Source: Cryptomeria japonica (Eukaryota > Streptophyta > Pinopsida > Cupressales > Cupressaceae). From it: 64,000 bases of DNA. A model generated the notes under the pieces. The model ran no database searches, was not told the DNA's origin, and worked only from the letters and a program-made list of their open reading frames with translations. Positions 44,520 to 56,475 of the stretch are shown piece after piece. Numbering within the stretch: position 1 is the first letter of the stretch; every line of letters begins with the position of its first letter. Location of the stretch: assembly GCF_030272615.1 (NCBI RefSeq), contig NC_081411.1, positions 180,442,977 through 180,506,976 of the forward strand. The letters run 5' to 3'. The translations under genes were made by a program, and so were the position numbers.

Positions 44520-46022
44520 TATTAAGTTCTGATGCCAATAGCTAACAAGATGAGAGGGGGGGGGGGTGAATCATACAAACTTAATCTTTCATAAAATCAA
44601 CAGATTCAATCTCGGTAGCTTATACTTTAGTAATATAACCAAAAACTGCTAAACATGCTAACTCATAAACACATAATCATCATGACACATATAACACCAG
44701 ATTTAATGTGGAAACCCAAATAGGGAAAAACCACTATGGGATTTCAGACCCACTAAGAAATATACTCTTCTAGAGTATGCTCGGTTAAAAGCAAATCTTG
44801 TTAAAGATTACAAACACATTGCTAGATGTGACCTGGTTAAGGGATTTCCCTCAAACTTGTTAGAGTCTTGCACTTTGTTAGAAGTGACCTTGTCAAAGGA
44901 TTTCAAACACTCATTTAGAATGTTACCTTGCTAGAGGGTTTACAAATAAGACTGTTAAGTCCACTCGGTTAAGAGATTTTTTGTCACTTACAAAATAAAC
45001 AACAGTAATAAAATATATCTGCAACTTCACATCTAAAATGCTAAAGCAGATTCTATTTTCTCAAAACAATCTTGTTATAGGACTTATCTTATCCCTCAGC
45101 TGGGCTCCTTACTCTGTTATTCAAATAGGTCTTCAAGCTTCTGTGCTCGGTAATCACTATGTAGCATCCTTGTGCTTACACTTGCCCACATGCATTGTTT
45201 ATCAACAATTCCTTATTTATAAACAATTTCTAACCACTGAATCTCCTTGATCACATTTCCCATGATCAATCTTAGCCGTCAAATCATTAAACTTGACTAG
45301 GTTCAATGTATCCTTCGATCTGAAAATGTTTTACTTCGCCTAGGAACTTGCATTCCATTCTTGGAACTTGTGCTATTTCATGCGGTTCAATCTGTGCTGT
45401 AGATCTTCCTCTTGATTTTCTATTGCCATAGATCCTTAACAAACTTCTTTGTGGCATACCAATCATTTATTCATCTCCAGCTCATCAGCATCCTTCATTA
45501 AATAATGCTTTTATCCATCCAATGCAATCTATTATAACTTGGTTGTTACCCGGTTAATACTGGACTTCACTCGATAGACATTCTACCTTCTTTAACCAAT
45601 ATTGATAACCTTAGGGTTTACCAAATAGGTACCTTAGGGTTTACCGACTAGGTTCTTTGCTCAGTGACATAGTATAGTATTAAACTTATAATCAACAACA
45701 TATGTAGGATATCAAAACAATCTAAACATCATGATCTCATCATTGTCTAACTCGGTAATAGTTGCCCATTGAATAACTTATTTCTCCCCTTATTCATCAC
45801 ATTATTTATGTGTCTTTTACAGACCTCTTAATACTCATCAATACATACTTCTCAAGATATGGCAACAACATACTGAATCAGAAAATCAATTTCTTGACAT
45901 CAATGACAAAACAATATTATTAAGACAATAATCATCCTTCTTCAGTTATATCAACAATTTCCAACAACCTTCTCAATATCCTTAATGAATATCAACAATC
46001 TCCTTCTATTGAAATGCCAACA
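44520..46022 (-). repeat. Element C 3' LTR (1503 bp)
   Basis: Plus-strand ends TATTAAGTTCTG (terminal G changed to A) and ATGCCAACA. G-run of 11 near 44555-44565; hairpin TGGG-ATTTCAGA-CCCA at 44737-44752. Confidence 0.95.
44762..44985 (-). repeat. Micro-hairpin array in element C LTR (left copy)
   Basis: Adjacent hairpins: ATACTCT-TCT-AGAGTAT (44762-44778), TGCT-CGGTTAAA-AGCA (44778-44793), AATCTT-GTTA-AAGATT (44794-44809), CACAT-TGCTAG-ATGTG (44815-44830), CACTT-TGTTAG-AAGTG (44871-44886), CCTT-GTCA-AAGG near 44889, GACT-GTTA-AGTC (44950-44961) and CTC-GGTTAA-GAG near 44964. In element sense the loops contain UAAC or UAGC. The same units recur in the right LTR at about 51048-51275. Confidence 0.8.
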
Positions 46023-46518
46023 ATCTCCCCCTTTGGCATTGATGGCAAAACCAACAATTAAATGGCAATACCAACTTGATTTATTCCAACTAATTCAGAT
46101 TTAGATTGCTATTAGACTTCTCCTGTTATCCTTGAGCTGTTAAAATCTTCTGGAGTCTTCTAGGCTTTCTCCCTCTTTCATTAGTCTTTTGAGTTGTTAT
46201 CTTGCATTTAGTCTTCTCCCTTTTTCAGTAATCTTTTCCCCTATCATTAGTATTCTGTTATCTTCTTCATTTAGGGCTTTGCCATTTAGTCTACCATTTA
46301 GTCTTCTCCCCCTTTGACAACAATGCCAAAAAGTAAAAGAACTAAATCATGAACTCTTCTGCTGTGAAGTGCTTGCTTTTGGTGAGTTACACATGTATCA
46401 TCTCAGTCTTGGTTAGAGCAACTTGTCTCTATTCACTATTTCCTGCACACCTTTAGAAAACCTCCTAAAGTGCATAAATCAACATCAATCGACATAATAT
46501 TCTGTAGATTCATTGAAT
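46023..46518 (-). other. Element C 3' UTR and polypurine tract
   Basis: ATCTCCCCCTTT at 46023-46034 (AAAGGGGGAGAT in element sense). TTTGGCATTGATGGCAAA (46032-46049) pairs with TTGACATCAATGACAAA near 45894 in the LTR. The rest is T-rich non-coding DNA. Confidence 0.75.
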
Positions 46519-49385
46519 TCATTCTTTCACCGAACTCTGTCGGTGAGTAGAAGATAGGGGTAGGACCCCTAACTTGCTTTTGAGATACTCAAAAGTGTCC
46601 CTTGGCAGTGGCTTTGTGAAGATGTCTACTATTTGCTCCTTTGAATTGATATATTTCAGCATAGCTTTCTTCTCTTGAACTTCTTCTCTGAGATAATGAT
46701 ACTTTATAGAGATATGCTTTGTCTTAGAGTGCATTACTAGATTCTTTGAAATGTTAATGGCACTAGTATTATCACATAATATAGTTACTAGCTCGGTAAC
46801 TTTCTCATTTATACCTTCCAACAGTTGCTTGATCTATGCTATATTAGTACAAATCAATGCTGCAACAACATATTCAGCTTCTACTATTGACTGTGAAATA
46901 CATCCTTGTTTCTTGCTAAGCCAACTCACTAGTCTTTCTCCTAAAAAGAAAGCTCCTCCACTTGTGCTTTTCCTGTCATCAATGTTGCCTACCCAATCAA
47001 CATCAGTATAAACTTTTAAATAAAAATCATTTCTCTTTTCATATACTAAGCCATAATCTTTAGTGCCTCTCAGGTATTTGAAAATTCTCTTGATTGCTGT
47101 CATATGGGTTTCTTTGGGATCTGCAGAGAATCATGCAACAATACCTACTGCATGTGCTATATCTGGTCTACTGTGCACAATATATTGCAACTTTCCAATC
47201 ATAGATCAGTAAAGTGTCTCATCAACAGATGTAGATTCATCATTCTTTGATAGTTTACAGTTGGTAGTCATAGGAGTACTTACAGGTTTAGAATCCTCCA
47301 TTCCAAATTTCTTCAAGATTTCCTTTATGTACTTGGATTGAGTAATGAAAATCTCATCTTTCATTTGCAGTATTTGTAAACCTATAAAATACTTTATCTC
47401 ACCGATTAGTGACATCTCAAATTCTTTGCACATTTCATTTCCAAAGTTCTTGCATAAGGAGTCATTACCACAAAAAATAATATCATCAACAAATATGGCT
47501 GAGATCAGTATTCCATTGTCCTCATCATTCTTCATGTACATATTGTTGTTTTCACTTGTCCTTATAAATCCAATCTTTATCAAATAAGAGTGCAGTCTTT
47601 CATACCATTCTCTAGGTGCTTGTTTTAGACCATATAAAGCTTTGTTCAATTTACATACTTGATCTTTACTCTTGTCTTCAACAAATCCTTCAGGCTGTTC
47701 AATATAGACTTCTTCTTCTAGTATACCATTCAAAAATACAGATCTAACATCCATTTGATATACCTTGAAATTTTTGAAAGCAACATATGCCAACAATGTT
47801 CTTACTCCCTCATGTCTAGCCATAGGTGAAAAAGTCTCACCATAATCTATTCCTTCTTCTTGAGCATAACCTTTGCAAACTAGTCTTGCTTTGTTCCGAA
47901 TGACCTCACCTTTTTCATTTAGCTTGTTTCTGAAAATCCACTTTGTACTGATTACATTTTTGTCCTTCGATCTTGGGAACAGTGTCCATGTGTCATTCTT
48001 CTTGATTTGATCAATCTCTTCTGTCATAGCATTTACCCAATCTTCACTGTTAAATACCTCTTTTACTATTCTCAGTTCAAATTCAGATATCAGACATGTG
48101 TTATGTCTCAGTTTGTTCCTCGTCATCACTAGATCATCCTTATCTCCTATAATTTGACTTGATGCATGATGTTTTCTAACATATTTGGCTAATATAGGCT
48201 TGATAGGCCCTATATGATCTTCTTCATCACTCGATAACTGGACATTATCTTCATTTTCTTCAGCAGCTTTCTCGGTAGGATTTCTCAGTTGAACATAAAT
48301 AAATTCTTCATAATTTTTTGGTTCTTTGGAATTTCCTTCATCATTTCTTTCTGCAAATTCATCAATTTTCACATTTGCACTTTCTACTATTTTGTTAGAT
48401 GATTTGATTAGACATTTAAATGCTTTACTTCTAGAAGAATAACCAAGAAATGTTCCTTCCTTTCTTTTCTGATCAAACTTTCCATTTCTGTCATCTTTGT
48501 GAACATAACATCTACTTCCAAAGATTTTAAAATAACTTACATTAGGTTTCTTGTCATACTAGATTTGATATGGTTTCTTCATAGTTCCTTTCTTCTGTTG
48601 TACTCGGTTCAGGGTGTAAACTGCAGTGCTGATTGCTTCTCTCCAAAATGTTTGAGGTACCCTCTTTTCTATCATCAGGATTCTGGCACAATCTACAATT
48701 GATCTATTTCTTCTCTCAGCTATCCCATTTTGCTGAGGTGTTCTTGGTGCAGACACTTGCCTTTTTATACCATGATCATTGCAGAATAAGTTAAATTCAT
48801 CAGAAGTGAACTCTCCTCCTCTATCAAATCTAAGATATTTCAGCTATCTTCCTGTTTCATTTTCAACTCTTGCCTTGTACCATTTAAACATTTGAAAAGC
48901 TTTTGATTTTTCTTTTAAAAACATAACTGACATCATCCTTGAGTAATCATCCACAAATAATTTGAAATATTTATCACCATAATAACTTTGAACTTTCATG
49001 GGACCACATAGATCGATGTGCATAAGATCTAAAATTCCTTTAGAAGTGTAGAACTTATTTGTAAAGCTTGATCTTGTCATCTTACCCATCTGGCATCCTT
49101 GACACATAGCATTCTCAGGTTTTTCTAGACTCGGTAGACCTCTTACTCGGTGCTTCTTACTTATTTTGATCAGATTATCAAAATTTACATGACAAAACCT
49201 TTTATGCCATAACTAGGTATCATCTATCTTTGTATAAAGACACTTGTTCCAAGTTGAGTCAAGATGAAATGTATTACCTTTTGTTTGTGTCCCATTTGTG
49301 TCCTGGTAGCAGCCAACTTTCCATGTTTGTCATGAACTTTGACACATCCCCTCTAGAATTCTATTTAGTATCATGTATTGTTTAG
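46519..49385 (-). pseudogene. Element C integrase, RT and RNase H
   Basis: Pre-integrase shows HKRFCHVNFDNL and CQGCQMGKM. Integrase: MHIDLCGPM, RGGEF with its Asp, and NGIAERRNRS. RT runs uninterrupted for 388 codons: [45 protein letters not shown] and [11 protein letters not shown]. RNase H: YTDVDWVGNIDDRKSTSG and CDNTSAINISKN. Stops separate RT from RNase H and a frameshift lies between protease and integrase near 49200-49380. The end is at 46519-46521. Confidence 0.93.
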
Positions 49386-50738
49386 CTATGCTTCACTCAA
49401 CAAATTGTATTTTAAACCTTCAACCCAGTATACATCAACACATTTAGCATTGTTAAGAAGTGTTATAGATCCTTTACCTTTCACCAGACATGGTGCATCA
49501 TTACCAAATCTTACATAACCTCCATTATAGTCTTCTAATTTAACAAACTTGTGTTTATCACCTGTCATATGATGTGAGCATCCACTGTCTATGATCCAAG
49601 AATCATTATTATTTATGTGAGATATTAGGGCTTTTACTTCATACCTTTCTTCATTTGATCCATCATTAATAGCCACATAAACAACTTCCTCTGTATCAGT
49701 TTCATCAGATTTATCATCATTGTATTCCTCATCAACTACTAGGCATGTCTTTCTGTCTCTCCTTCTGAAGTCTTGGTGTCCTCTGTATTGGTTGTCTTTC
49801 TGCCTGTTATCTCAGTATTCTCTCTTTTCACTAGATTCTTTGTTAGGGCAGTTAGAAGCCATATGTCCTATATTATCATAGTTAAAACATTTTAAAGGTA
49901 GCTTTCCTTTATACTTACCTTTTCCTCTTGGTAACCTTCTAGCTAATAATGCTTCAAACTATTCTTGGTTTTTTATTTCCTCATACAGTTTGTGCACTTC
50001 TTCCATGTTCTTATGAAATCTTTCACTTTCTCCACTATGATTCCCTTCAAAGTACTTACTCATTCTATCATTGTAATCATCAGATTCACCAATATGAAAA
50101 GAACTAAATGCAAATTCTACTTTATTTACCGAAGACCCACTGTTATCAAAATTACTTAACTCAAATGCATGTAGCTTACCAATAGTAGCATCCAAAGAAA
50201 CTAGCATATTTGGTACAAACCTTAGTTCATTAACTATAGAGACTCGAATGGCATAAGCAGGTAGAAGTGTTCTAAGCAACTTACTTGTTACATCCTTTTC
50301 TTTAATAGTTCCTCCTACTCCTTTGATTTGATTGATAGTCTCCTTTAACCTTGTACTGTATTGGGTTATGTTCTCACCTTCATTCATTCTCATGGATTCA
50401 AGTTGACCTCTTAGACTATCTACTTTTGTTCTTGAACATGTTCATCATTGCCATACACAAATATGAGCTTGGTCCACATTGCTTTTGCATCATTACAGCC
50501 TTCTAGATCATTAAACTCTGAGTTGGTCAATGTTGATGTTATTTCAATCATAGCTTGAATATGTTCTTGCTTTGCCGTTTATCTCTTCCAAGGTCATTGG
50601 GTTGGTGCTTGCTGGTATGTAATCATTCTCCAAATAATATGTTGCATATTCTCCAATTCCTGATAAATGCAACTTCATCCTTTGCTGCCATGTGGAGAAA
50701 CTTGACATGTTCAGCTTTGGTGCATCCCTTTTATACAT
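49386..50738 (-). pseudogene. Element C gag and protease
   Basis: Gag shows FSTWQQRMKLHLSGIGEYATY, a stop-rich middle, then ITQYSTRLKETINQIKGVGG and LLRTLLPAYAIRVSIVNELR, the Copia gag pattern. The zinc knuckle reads CFNYDNIGHMASNC, with the second Cys replaced by Tyr. Protease has WIIDSGCSHHMTGDKHKF, catalytic Asp intact. Several stops and a frame change lie around 50410-50540. It ends near 49386 before the integrase frame. Confidence 0.88.
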
Positions 50739-50789
50739 CTTCGGATCTTTGCTTCAAGTGCCTTTAAACTTTTCTTTCGTAGTCCACAA

Positions 50790-50800
50790 CTCTGATACCA
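50790..50800 (-). promoter_or_regulatory. Element C primer-binding site
   Basis: CTCTGATACCA in plus sense next to the 5' LTR at 50803; TGGTATCAGAG in element sense, initiator Met-tRNA type. Confidence 0.9.
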
Positions 50801-50802
50801 AT

Positions 50803-52286
50803 TGTTAAGTTCTGATGCCAATAGCTAACAAGATGAGAAGTGGGGGGGGGGGGTGAATCATACAAACTTAATCTTCCATAAAATCAACAAATTCAACCTC
50901 GGTAGCTTATACTTCAGCAATATAACCAAAAACTGCCAAACATGCTAACTCATAAACACATAATCATCATAACACATATAACACCAAATTTAATGTGGAA
51001 ACCCAAATAGGGAAAAACCACTATGGGATTTTGGACCCACTAAGAAATATACTCTTCTAGAGTATGCTTGGTTAAAAGCAAATCCTGTTAAAGATTATAA
51101 ACACATTGCTAGATGTGACCCAGTTAAGGGATTTCCCTCAGACTTGTTAGAGTCTTGCACTTTGTTAGAAGTGACCTTGTTAAAGGATTTCAAACACTCA
51201 TTTAGAATGTTACCTTGCTAGAGGGTTTACAAATAAGAATGTTAAGTCCACTTGGTTAAGAGATTTTCTGTCACTTACAAAATAAATAACAATAATAAAA
51301 TATATCTGCAACTTCACATCTAAAATGCTAAAGTAGATTCTATTTGCTCAAAAAAATCTTGTTATAGGACTTATCTTGTCCCTCTATTGGGCTCCTTACT
51401 CTATTATTCAAATAGGTCTTCAAGCTTCTGTGCTCGGTAATCACTATGTAGCATCCCTATGCTTACACTTGCCCGCATGCATTGTTTATCAACAATTCCT
51501 TATTTATAAACAATTTCTAACCGCTGAATCTCCTTGATCACATTTCCCATGATCAATCTTAGCTGTCAGATCATTAAAATTGACTAGGTTCAATGTATCC
51601 TTTGATCTGAAAACATTTTACTTCACCTAGGAACTTGCATTCAATTCTTGGAACTTGTGCTAGGTTATGCAGTTCAATCTGTGTTGTAGATCTTCCTCTT
51701 GATTTTCCATTGCCGTAGATCCTTAACAAAGTTCTGTGTAGCATACCAATCATTTATTCATCTCCAACTCATCAGCATCCTTCATTAAATAATGCTTTTA
51801 TCCATCCAATGCGATCTATTATAACTCGGTTGTTACTCGGTTAATACTAGACTTAACTCAGTAGACATTCTGCCTTCTTTAACTGATATCGATAACCTTA
51901 GGGTTTACCGACTAGGTTCTTTGCTTGGTGACATAATACAGTATTAAACTTATAATCAACAACATATGTAGGATATCAAAACAATCTAAACATCATAATC
52001 TCATCATTGTCTAACTTGGTAATAGTTGCCCATTGAATAACTTATTTCTCCCCTTATTCATCACATTCTTTCTGTGTCTTTTACCAACCTCTTAATACTC
52101 ATCAATACATACTTTTCAAGATATGGCAACATCATACTAAATTAGAAAATCAATTTCTTGACATCAATGACAAAACAGTATTATTAAGATAGTAATAATC
52201 CTTCTTTAGTTATATCAACAATGTCCAACAACCTTCTCAATATCCTTAATGAATATCAACAATCTCCTTCTATTGAAATGCCAACA
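50803..52286 (-). repeat. Element C 5' LTR (1484 bp)
   Basis: Plus-strand ends TGTTAAGTTCTG and ATGCCAACA. Carries a run of 12 G near 50852, hairpin TGGG-ATTTTGGA-CCCA (51024-51039) and the second copy of the micro-hairpin array (about 51048-51275). The GACC-CAGTTAA-GGG unit here pairs better than its left-LTR equivalent. Confidence 0.95.
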
Positions 52287-52291
52287 CTTTC

Positions 52292-54223
52292 ACCGGTTGG
52301 AAATTCTTTAGAAAGTGATATACCATCTGAATTTAAAAGAGTTGTGAGAAAAAGGAAACCTTCACTAGTATCTACACCTTCTCCTAGAAGAACCAGACAG
52401 TAACAACAGGCAGTAAGGCCCAATACTAGGAAATTAACTCCAAAGAAGAAGTTAACACCCAAGAAGAAGACTCAACAAACCACTGCTCCAATTGACAAAC
52501 TTCTAAATGAAATAACAGAGGATGGAAAGTTTGAAAACATCAATAAATTGTATGATTAATTATCAACTGATGACAAGGAAAAAGTTGAAAATAGTGTAAT
52601 CCTACACTTGGACATTTACAAGAAATTTCTAATGCAAGTTGTGGATGAATTATTGACAGAACTATTCAAAAGACTTGAAGCTAGAAGGCAAGCTATTGTA
52701 GAGCTTGATAAGAAAATAAAAATTGAAAAACTTCTTGTTGTATATCCAGTTAACTCACCAAATGAGATAGATAAACTAGTCTTAGAGGCTAACCGGTTAG
52801 TATTTTCAACTGCACACCGGCATGTAGTACTTATGGTTGGTAGAGTGAATGAGGTTGCAGAGGAAACAACTAATGCATGGGACATATTCCTTGTAGAAAA
52901 GGAAAAGTGGGAAGAATATCGAAATCCTAAATCCATCAAAGTATACCAAAAGGATAAGGATAAGGGAAAAGGTAAGTTTGGTGGACCACCCAGCATAAAA
53001 ATAACAAATAACTTATCCCCACCGCCTCTTGATACTCCATTGGTAGTTACCACATACAATCAACTGGCTAATGAGAGTATGGACATACCACAAGAGGACA
53101 CAAATCCCAATTCTGAGGTGTTATATATAGTGAATATTGACACTCAGAAAGTCAATATTGTGGTAGATAAGGATTCAACAGGAAAAATAGATGTGGAAAA
53201 TAAGCCATCGGTAACAGATAGCTCATAAGGTAAATCAATAGGTGACAACACTGAGAAATAGGCAGAGCAACATGATCCTTCACAAGAATAGGTTCATACA
53301 GAGATAGTGCCACCAACATCAGCTAAGCAATCCAAACCTTTGCTTAAAGAAATGGAAACACAAATTGACCTACCAGAGGTCACCACAAGCAAGGAAATTG
53401 CTCCCACTAGCGGTATATAGATTGTTGGTTCTTCCACTGTAGATTTCAAAGCAACAAATGTGATAGAAGTTCTTCTAGATTCCATCAAGAAGATAACAGA
53501 GTGTAGTTCACAAGCATACAAGGCAATTGATGACACAATTCCAATTTGAAAATGATAACACCTAAGTGTAATATAGATAATAAAGATTCTTTAGGTCAAC
53601 TTGACACTTTGTCAAAGTATATTACTGACAACACTATGACAGTTGAACAAATAAAAGAGGAAGCATTCAAGGAGAGACTCAAGAAAGAAAAACACAAATT
53701 ATTTGAGGAGGAAATAAAGAAGTGTACAAGACAATTTGACACTCTTTTATCGGAACTGTGTAGTACACTGAAGGAATTTAAAACTTTGTACAGGGATACA
53801 TGTAAAACTAACTTTTTGACAGTAGATATAGACAAGAAAATCAGCAAGGTACAGGAGGAAATAAATCAACTAGCTAATAACTTCATTAATTCATCTGATT
53901 CATTATTAGTTTTTGAGCAGAAAATAACAGGTTTTGAGGAAGGACTACTAAAGTTAGAAAGAGAGAAGGAAAGGATAAAAGGAAAGTCTAAAGATCTAAA
54001 ATGGAGACTTAGTCAAAAATTGGACTACCTTGCCTCCTTAAGAAAAGAAATATCTATTTCTTTGATTCAAGGATAGAAAACACTGGTAGAGAAAATGCAA
54101 CACCTCACCGATACAGTTCAGAGGACTGAGGCCACAATAAAAGATAGCAAAAAGTTCATTGAGAGCCTGAATCTAGTTTTGGAAGATCTTTTTCAGATTG
54201 TAACCAACCGGTTACAAGGATGA
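52292..54223 (+). pseudogene. Element B ORF2, C-terminal part
   Basis: Continues from 44519 with PVGNSLESDIPSEFKRVVRK. It has a basic region (PRRTRQ), the conserved STDDKEKVENSVILHLDI motif shared with D and G, an ELFKRLEARRQAIVELDKK helix, and an acidic middle. A frameshift between 53228 and 53546 leads into a long Lys/Glu-rich coiled-coil-like region (VDIDKKISKVQEEINQLANN). Stops occur at 52401-52403, near 52557, at 53226-53228 and 54074-54076. The natural end is TGA at 54221-54223 after FQIVTNRLQG. Function unknown; the protein looks largely helical. Confidence 0.75.
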
Positions 54224-54445
54224 AACAAGAAACCACACTCAATTAACACTTTGACAACCTTTGTCATTGATGCCAAAGGGGGAGTAGTGGATGAGAAAAA
54301 TAACCAGCAAATGACTCATCAGCTCGAGGGAGTACATATTCTTTTGGTACACAAATTTTCGGTAAGACAATTCTGGCAGACTCTTTTGGATAACAATTTT
54401 TGGATTTTTCTCATGAGTGTTGCCATCAATGCCAAAGGGGGAGAT
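54224..54445 (+). promoter_or_regulatory. Element B 3' UTR, inverted-repeat arm and polypurine tract
   Basis: AAAGGGGGAGAT ends at 54445, immediately before the 3' LTR. GTTGCCATCAATGCCAAA (54419-54436) is complementary at 17 of 18 positions to TTTGTCATTGATGGCAAC (54493-54510) in the LTR, so the plus-strand priming site lies in the loop of a potential stem. Confidence 0.8.
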
Positions 54446-55246
54446 TGTTGGAAAATGTACACTCCAATGAGATATTGTAGGTGATTGAAGGTTTTGTCAT
54501 TGATGGCAACCTTACAATCCTATGACACCAACAAGACAATTTACCGACACTAGCAAAGACAAACTATACACTGACACACAGAGACCACTGACAGTAAAAG
54601 GAAGCATACCGGCACAAAAGCCGACAGGAATTTTATTTGTAATATATTTTGTTAATTATTGTAAAATCATTGTAAGCCGACTTGGCAAGTTGTAAAATGA
54701 CTCATATATATAAGAGATCATTGTAGAACATTTTGTAATAGATGGAAGGAAATATATAGGCGAAATAAGGTAGACCTATTATGCAATTTATAGGTTAAGG
54801 GTTTATGTATGAAGCAAAGCTATAAACTGGTACTGGATCTGGCATAGCAGATGCTATTTTGAAGCAGTACACGACATTGGATTTATATAATCCATTTTGT
54901 AAGTTAGTGAGACTTCCCATTTTGTAATTGAGCAGTGAGCTCTAGGCACTTGGCCTTCATGCATGTGTAGGCCCCTCTTGTAGCAGTAATATTCTCTTAT
55001 TATCTAGTAAGTGAATATTGTGGGTCACAAATCCCACTGAGGTTTTTCCCACATCGGGTTTCCTTGTTAAACTATTGTGTTATGGTGTGTTTTTCATGTG
55101 GTTGCTATTATCTCTGTTTATTGCATTATTTCTTATTTACCTGTATACAGTATTGATATGATTTACATGTTTTAAGTTAAGAAAATCTTATAACCAGTAA
55201 GATACTGGTTCACCCCCCCCTCTCAGTATCTGTGGAAATCCTAACA
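54446..55246 (+). repeat. Element B 3' LTR (801 bp)
   Basis: Begins TGTTGGAAAATG, ends AAATCCTAACA; TSD GTATG follows. GTGGG-TCACAAAT-CCCAC at 55020-55037 is unchanged from the 5' LTR, while the region near the start has diverged more. Confidence 0.95.
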
Positions 55247-55251
55247 GTATG

Positions 55252-56400
55252 TTCTAAGGCATAACATTATATGACAAAATTCTTTTTAAAATCTGGGTTG
55301 ATGACCGTTGGCGCATTGGCAACTGAGCTCTTGATCTTTTCAAAAGATTCTTTTGCCTCATTAGTCCATTTAAAAGGATACTTTTCACTCAACAAGCTGA
55401 TGACATGCTTAGTAGTTTCTACAAATTTGGGTACAAACCTTCTCAAGAAATTTTCCTGACCAAAAAATGACCTTACTCCAGTCTGGTTTGAAGGCAAGCT
55501 GAGGTGTTGGATTGCATTGACTCTTTCTGGATCAATCTTGACACCTTCTTTCAAAATGATGTGCCCCAATAATTTTCCCTCAGTTACACAGAAAACTGAA
55601 TTTTTTGGATTCAAGGAGATACCATGTTCTCGACAACGTTGTAGAACTGCCCTCAGATCTTTGAGGTGATTTTTCCTATCTTTAGAAAACATGGTCAAGT
55701 CATCTAGGTAAACAACAATAATTCTGTCATGGAAATCCCTAAAAGAAGAATCCATGGCCCTCTAAAAACTTGCTCCGGCATTAATCAAACCAAAAGGCAT
55801 ATAATTATATGAAAATGTTCCCCAAGGGATGATGAATGTTGTCTTGTGCTGTTCATTTTCTGCAACACTAATATGATTGTAGCTAGAAAAACCATCTAAC
55901 ATTGACATCATTTCCAATCCAGCTACTATCTGCAAAATATAGTCCATATTGGGTAAAGCATAGTTATCCTTAAGACTCGCCTGGTTTAGATTGCGAAAAT
56001 CTACACAAATCCTAATTTCCCTATTTTTCTTCGTCACAGGTACTATATTGGCCACCCAAGTGGAGTGATGAATTGGATATATAATCCTAGCTTTAAGCAT
56101 TTTATCTACCTCCTTGAAAATTGCTCCTACCATCATGGGATTGAAATTTCTCAGTTTTTGTCTAAAAGGAGAAATACGAGGCTTCAACGGAATTTGATGT
56201 TGAAACTGGCCATTCCTAAATTCCTTCAAATCATCATAAGACCAAGTGAACACATCAATGTATTCTTGCAATAATTCATTGAGCATTCATTTCTCCTTAG
56301 AAGAACAACATTTGCTGATTGTTACCATTTTGGGGTTAGATTCATCACCCAGATTGATCTTTTCACAACCCTCCTTACTGTCATTATCAAGAACTTTCTT
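55252..56400 (-). pseudogene. Element I reverse transcriptase and start of RNase H
   Basis: RT blocks: VDKMLKARIIYPIHHSTWVA, ICVDFRNLNQASLKDNYALP, GFSSYNHI, YNYMPFGLINAGASF, and the catalytic VVYLDDLTMFS. Thumb and connection follow: GHIILKEGVKIDPERVNAI and FLRRFVPKFVETT. A stop after GASF (55762-55764) and one at 55267-55269 interrupt one frame. The order CVDFRNLN and YLDD marks Ty3/Gypsy of the Tat/Athila branch. The upstream end, toward aRNase H, is a loosely conserved linker. Confidence 0.92.
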
Positions 56401-56475
56401 GCTAATGAACAGATCATTACAGGTGAAAAACCTCTCTAGAGTCACCAAACCTTTCAGGATTTTGTTTCCCTTAAG

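Larger units (their letters stand above)
44520..52286 (-). mobile_element. Element C: full-length Copia retrotransposon
   Basis: LTRs 44520-46022 and 50803-52286; TSD CTTTC at 44515-44519 and 52287-52291. Interior, read leftward, has PBS, gag, protease, integrase, RT, RNase H and a polypurine tract. It interrupts ORF2 of B. The outermost base pair at the left end is TA where the other LTR has TG, a G-to-A change. LTRs are 1.5 kb, and the left one carries an extra stretch near 45615-45640 (an additional TTAGGGTTTACC repeat). Confidence 0.95.
40925..55246 (+). mobile_element. Element B: non-autonomous LTR retrotransposon with ORF1 and ORF2
   Basis: LTRs 40925-41723 and 54446-55246, TSD GTATG at 40920-40924 and 55247-55251. 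The interior encodes ORF1 (coiled coil, zinc knuckles) and ORF2, and no protease, integrase, RT or RNase H. Element C (44520-52286) is nested in ORF2. Without C the element is about 6.5 kb. PBS and polypurine tract have the same sequence type as those of Copia elements C, E and F. The absence of pol is not a deletion scar specific to this copy, since D shows the same layout. Confidence 0.92.
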
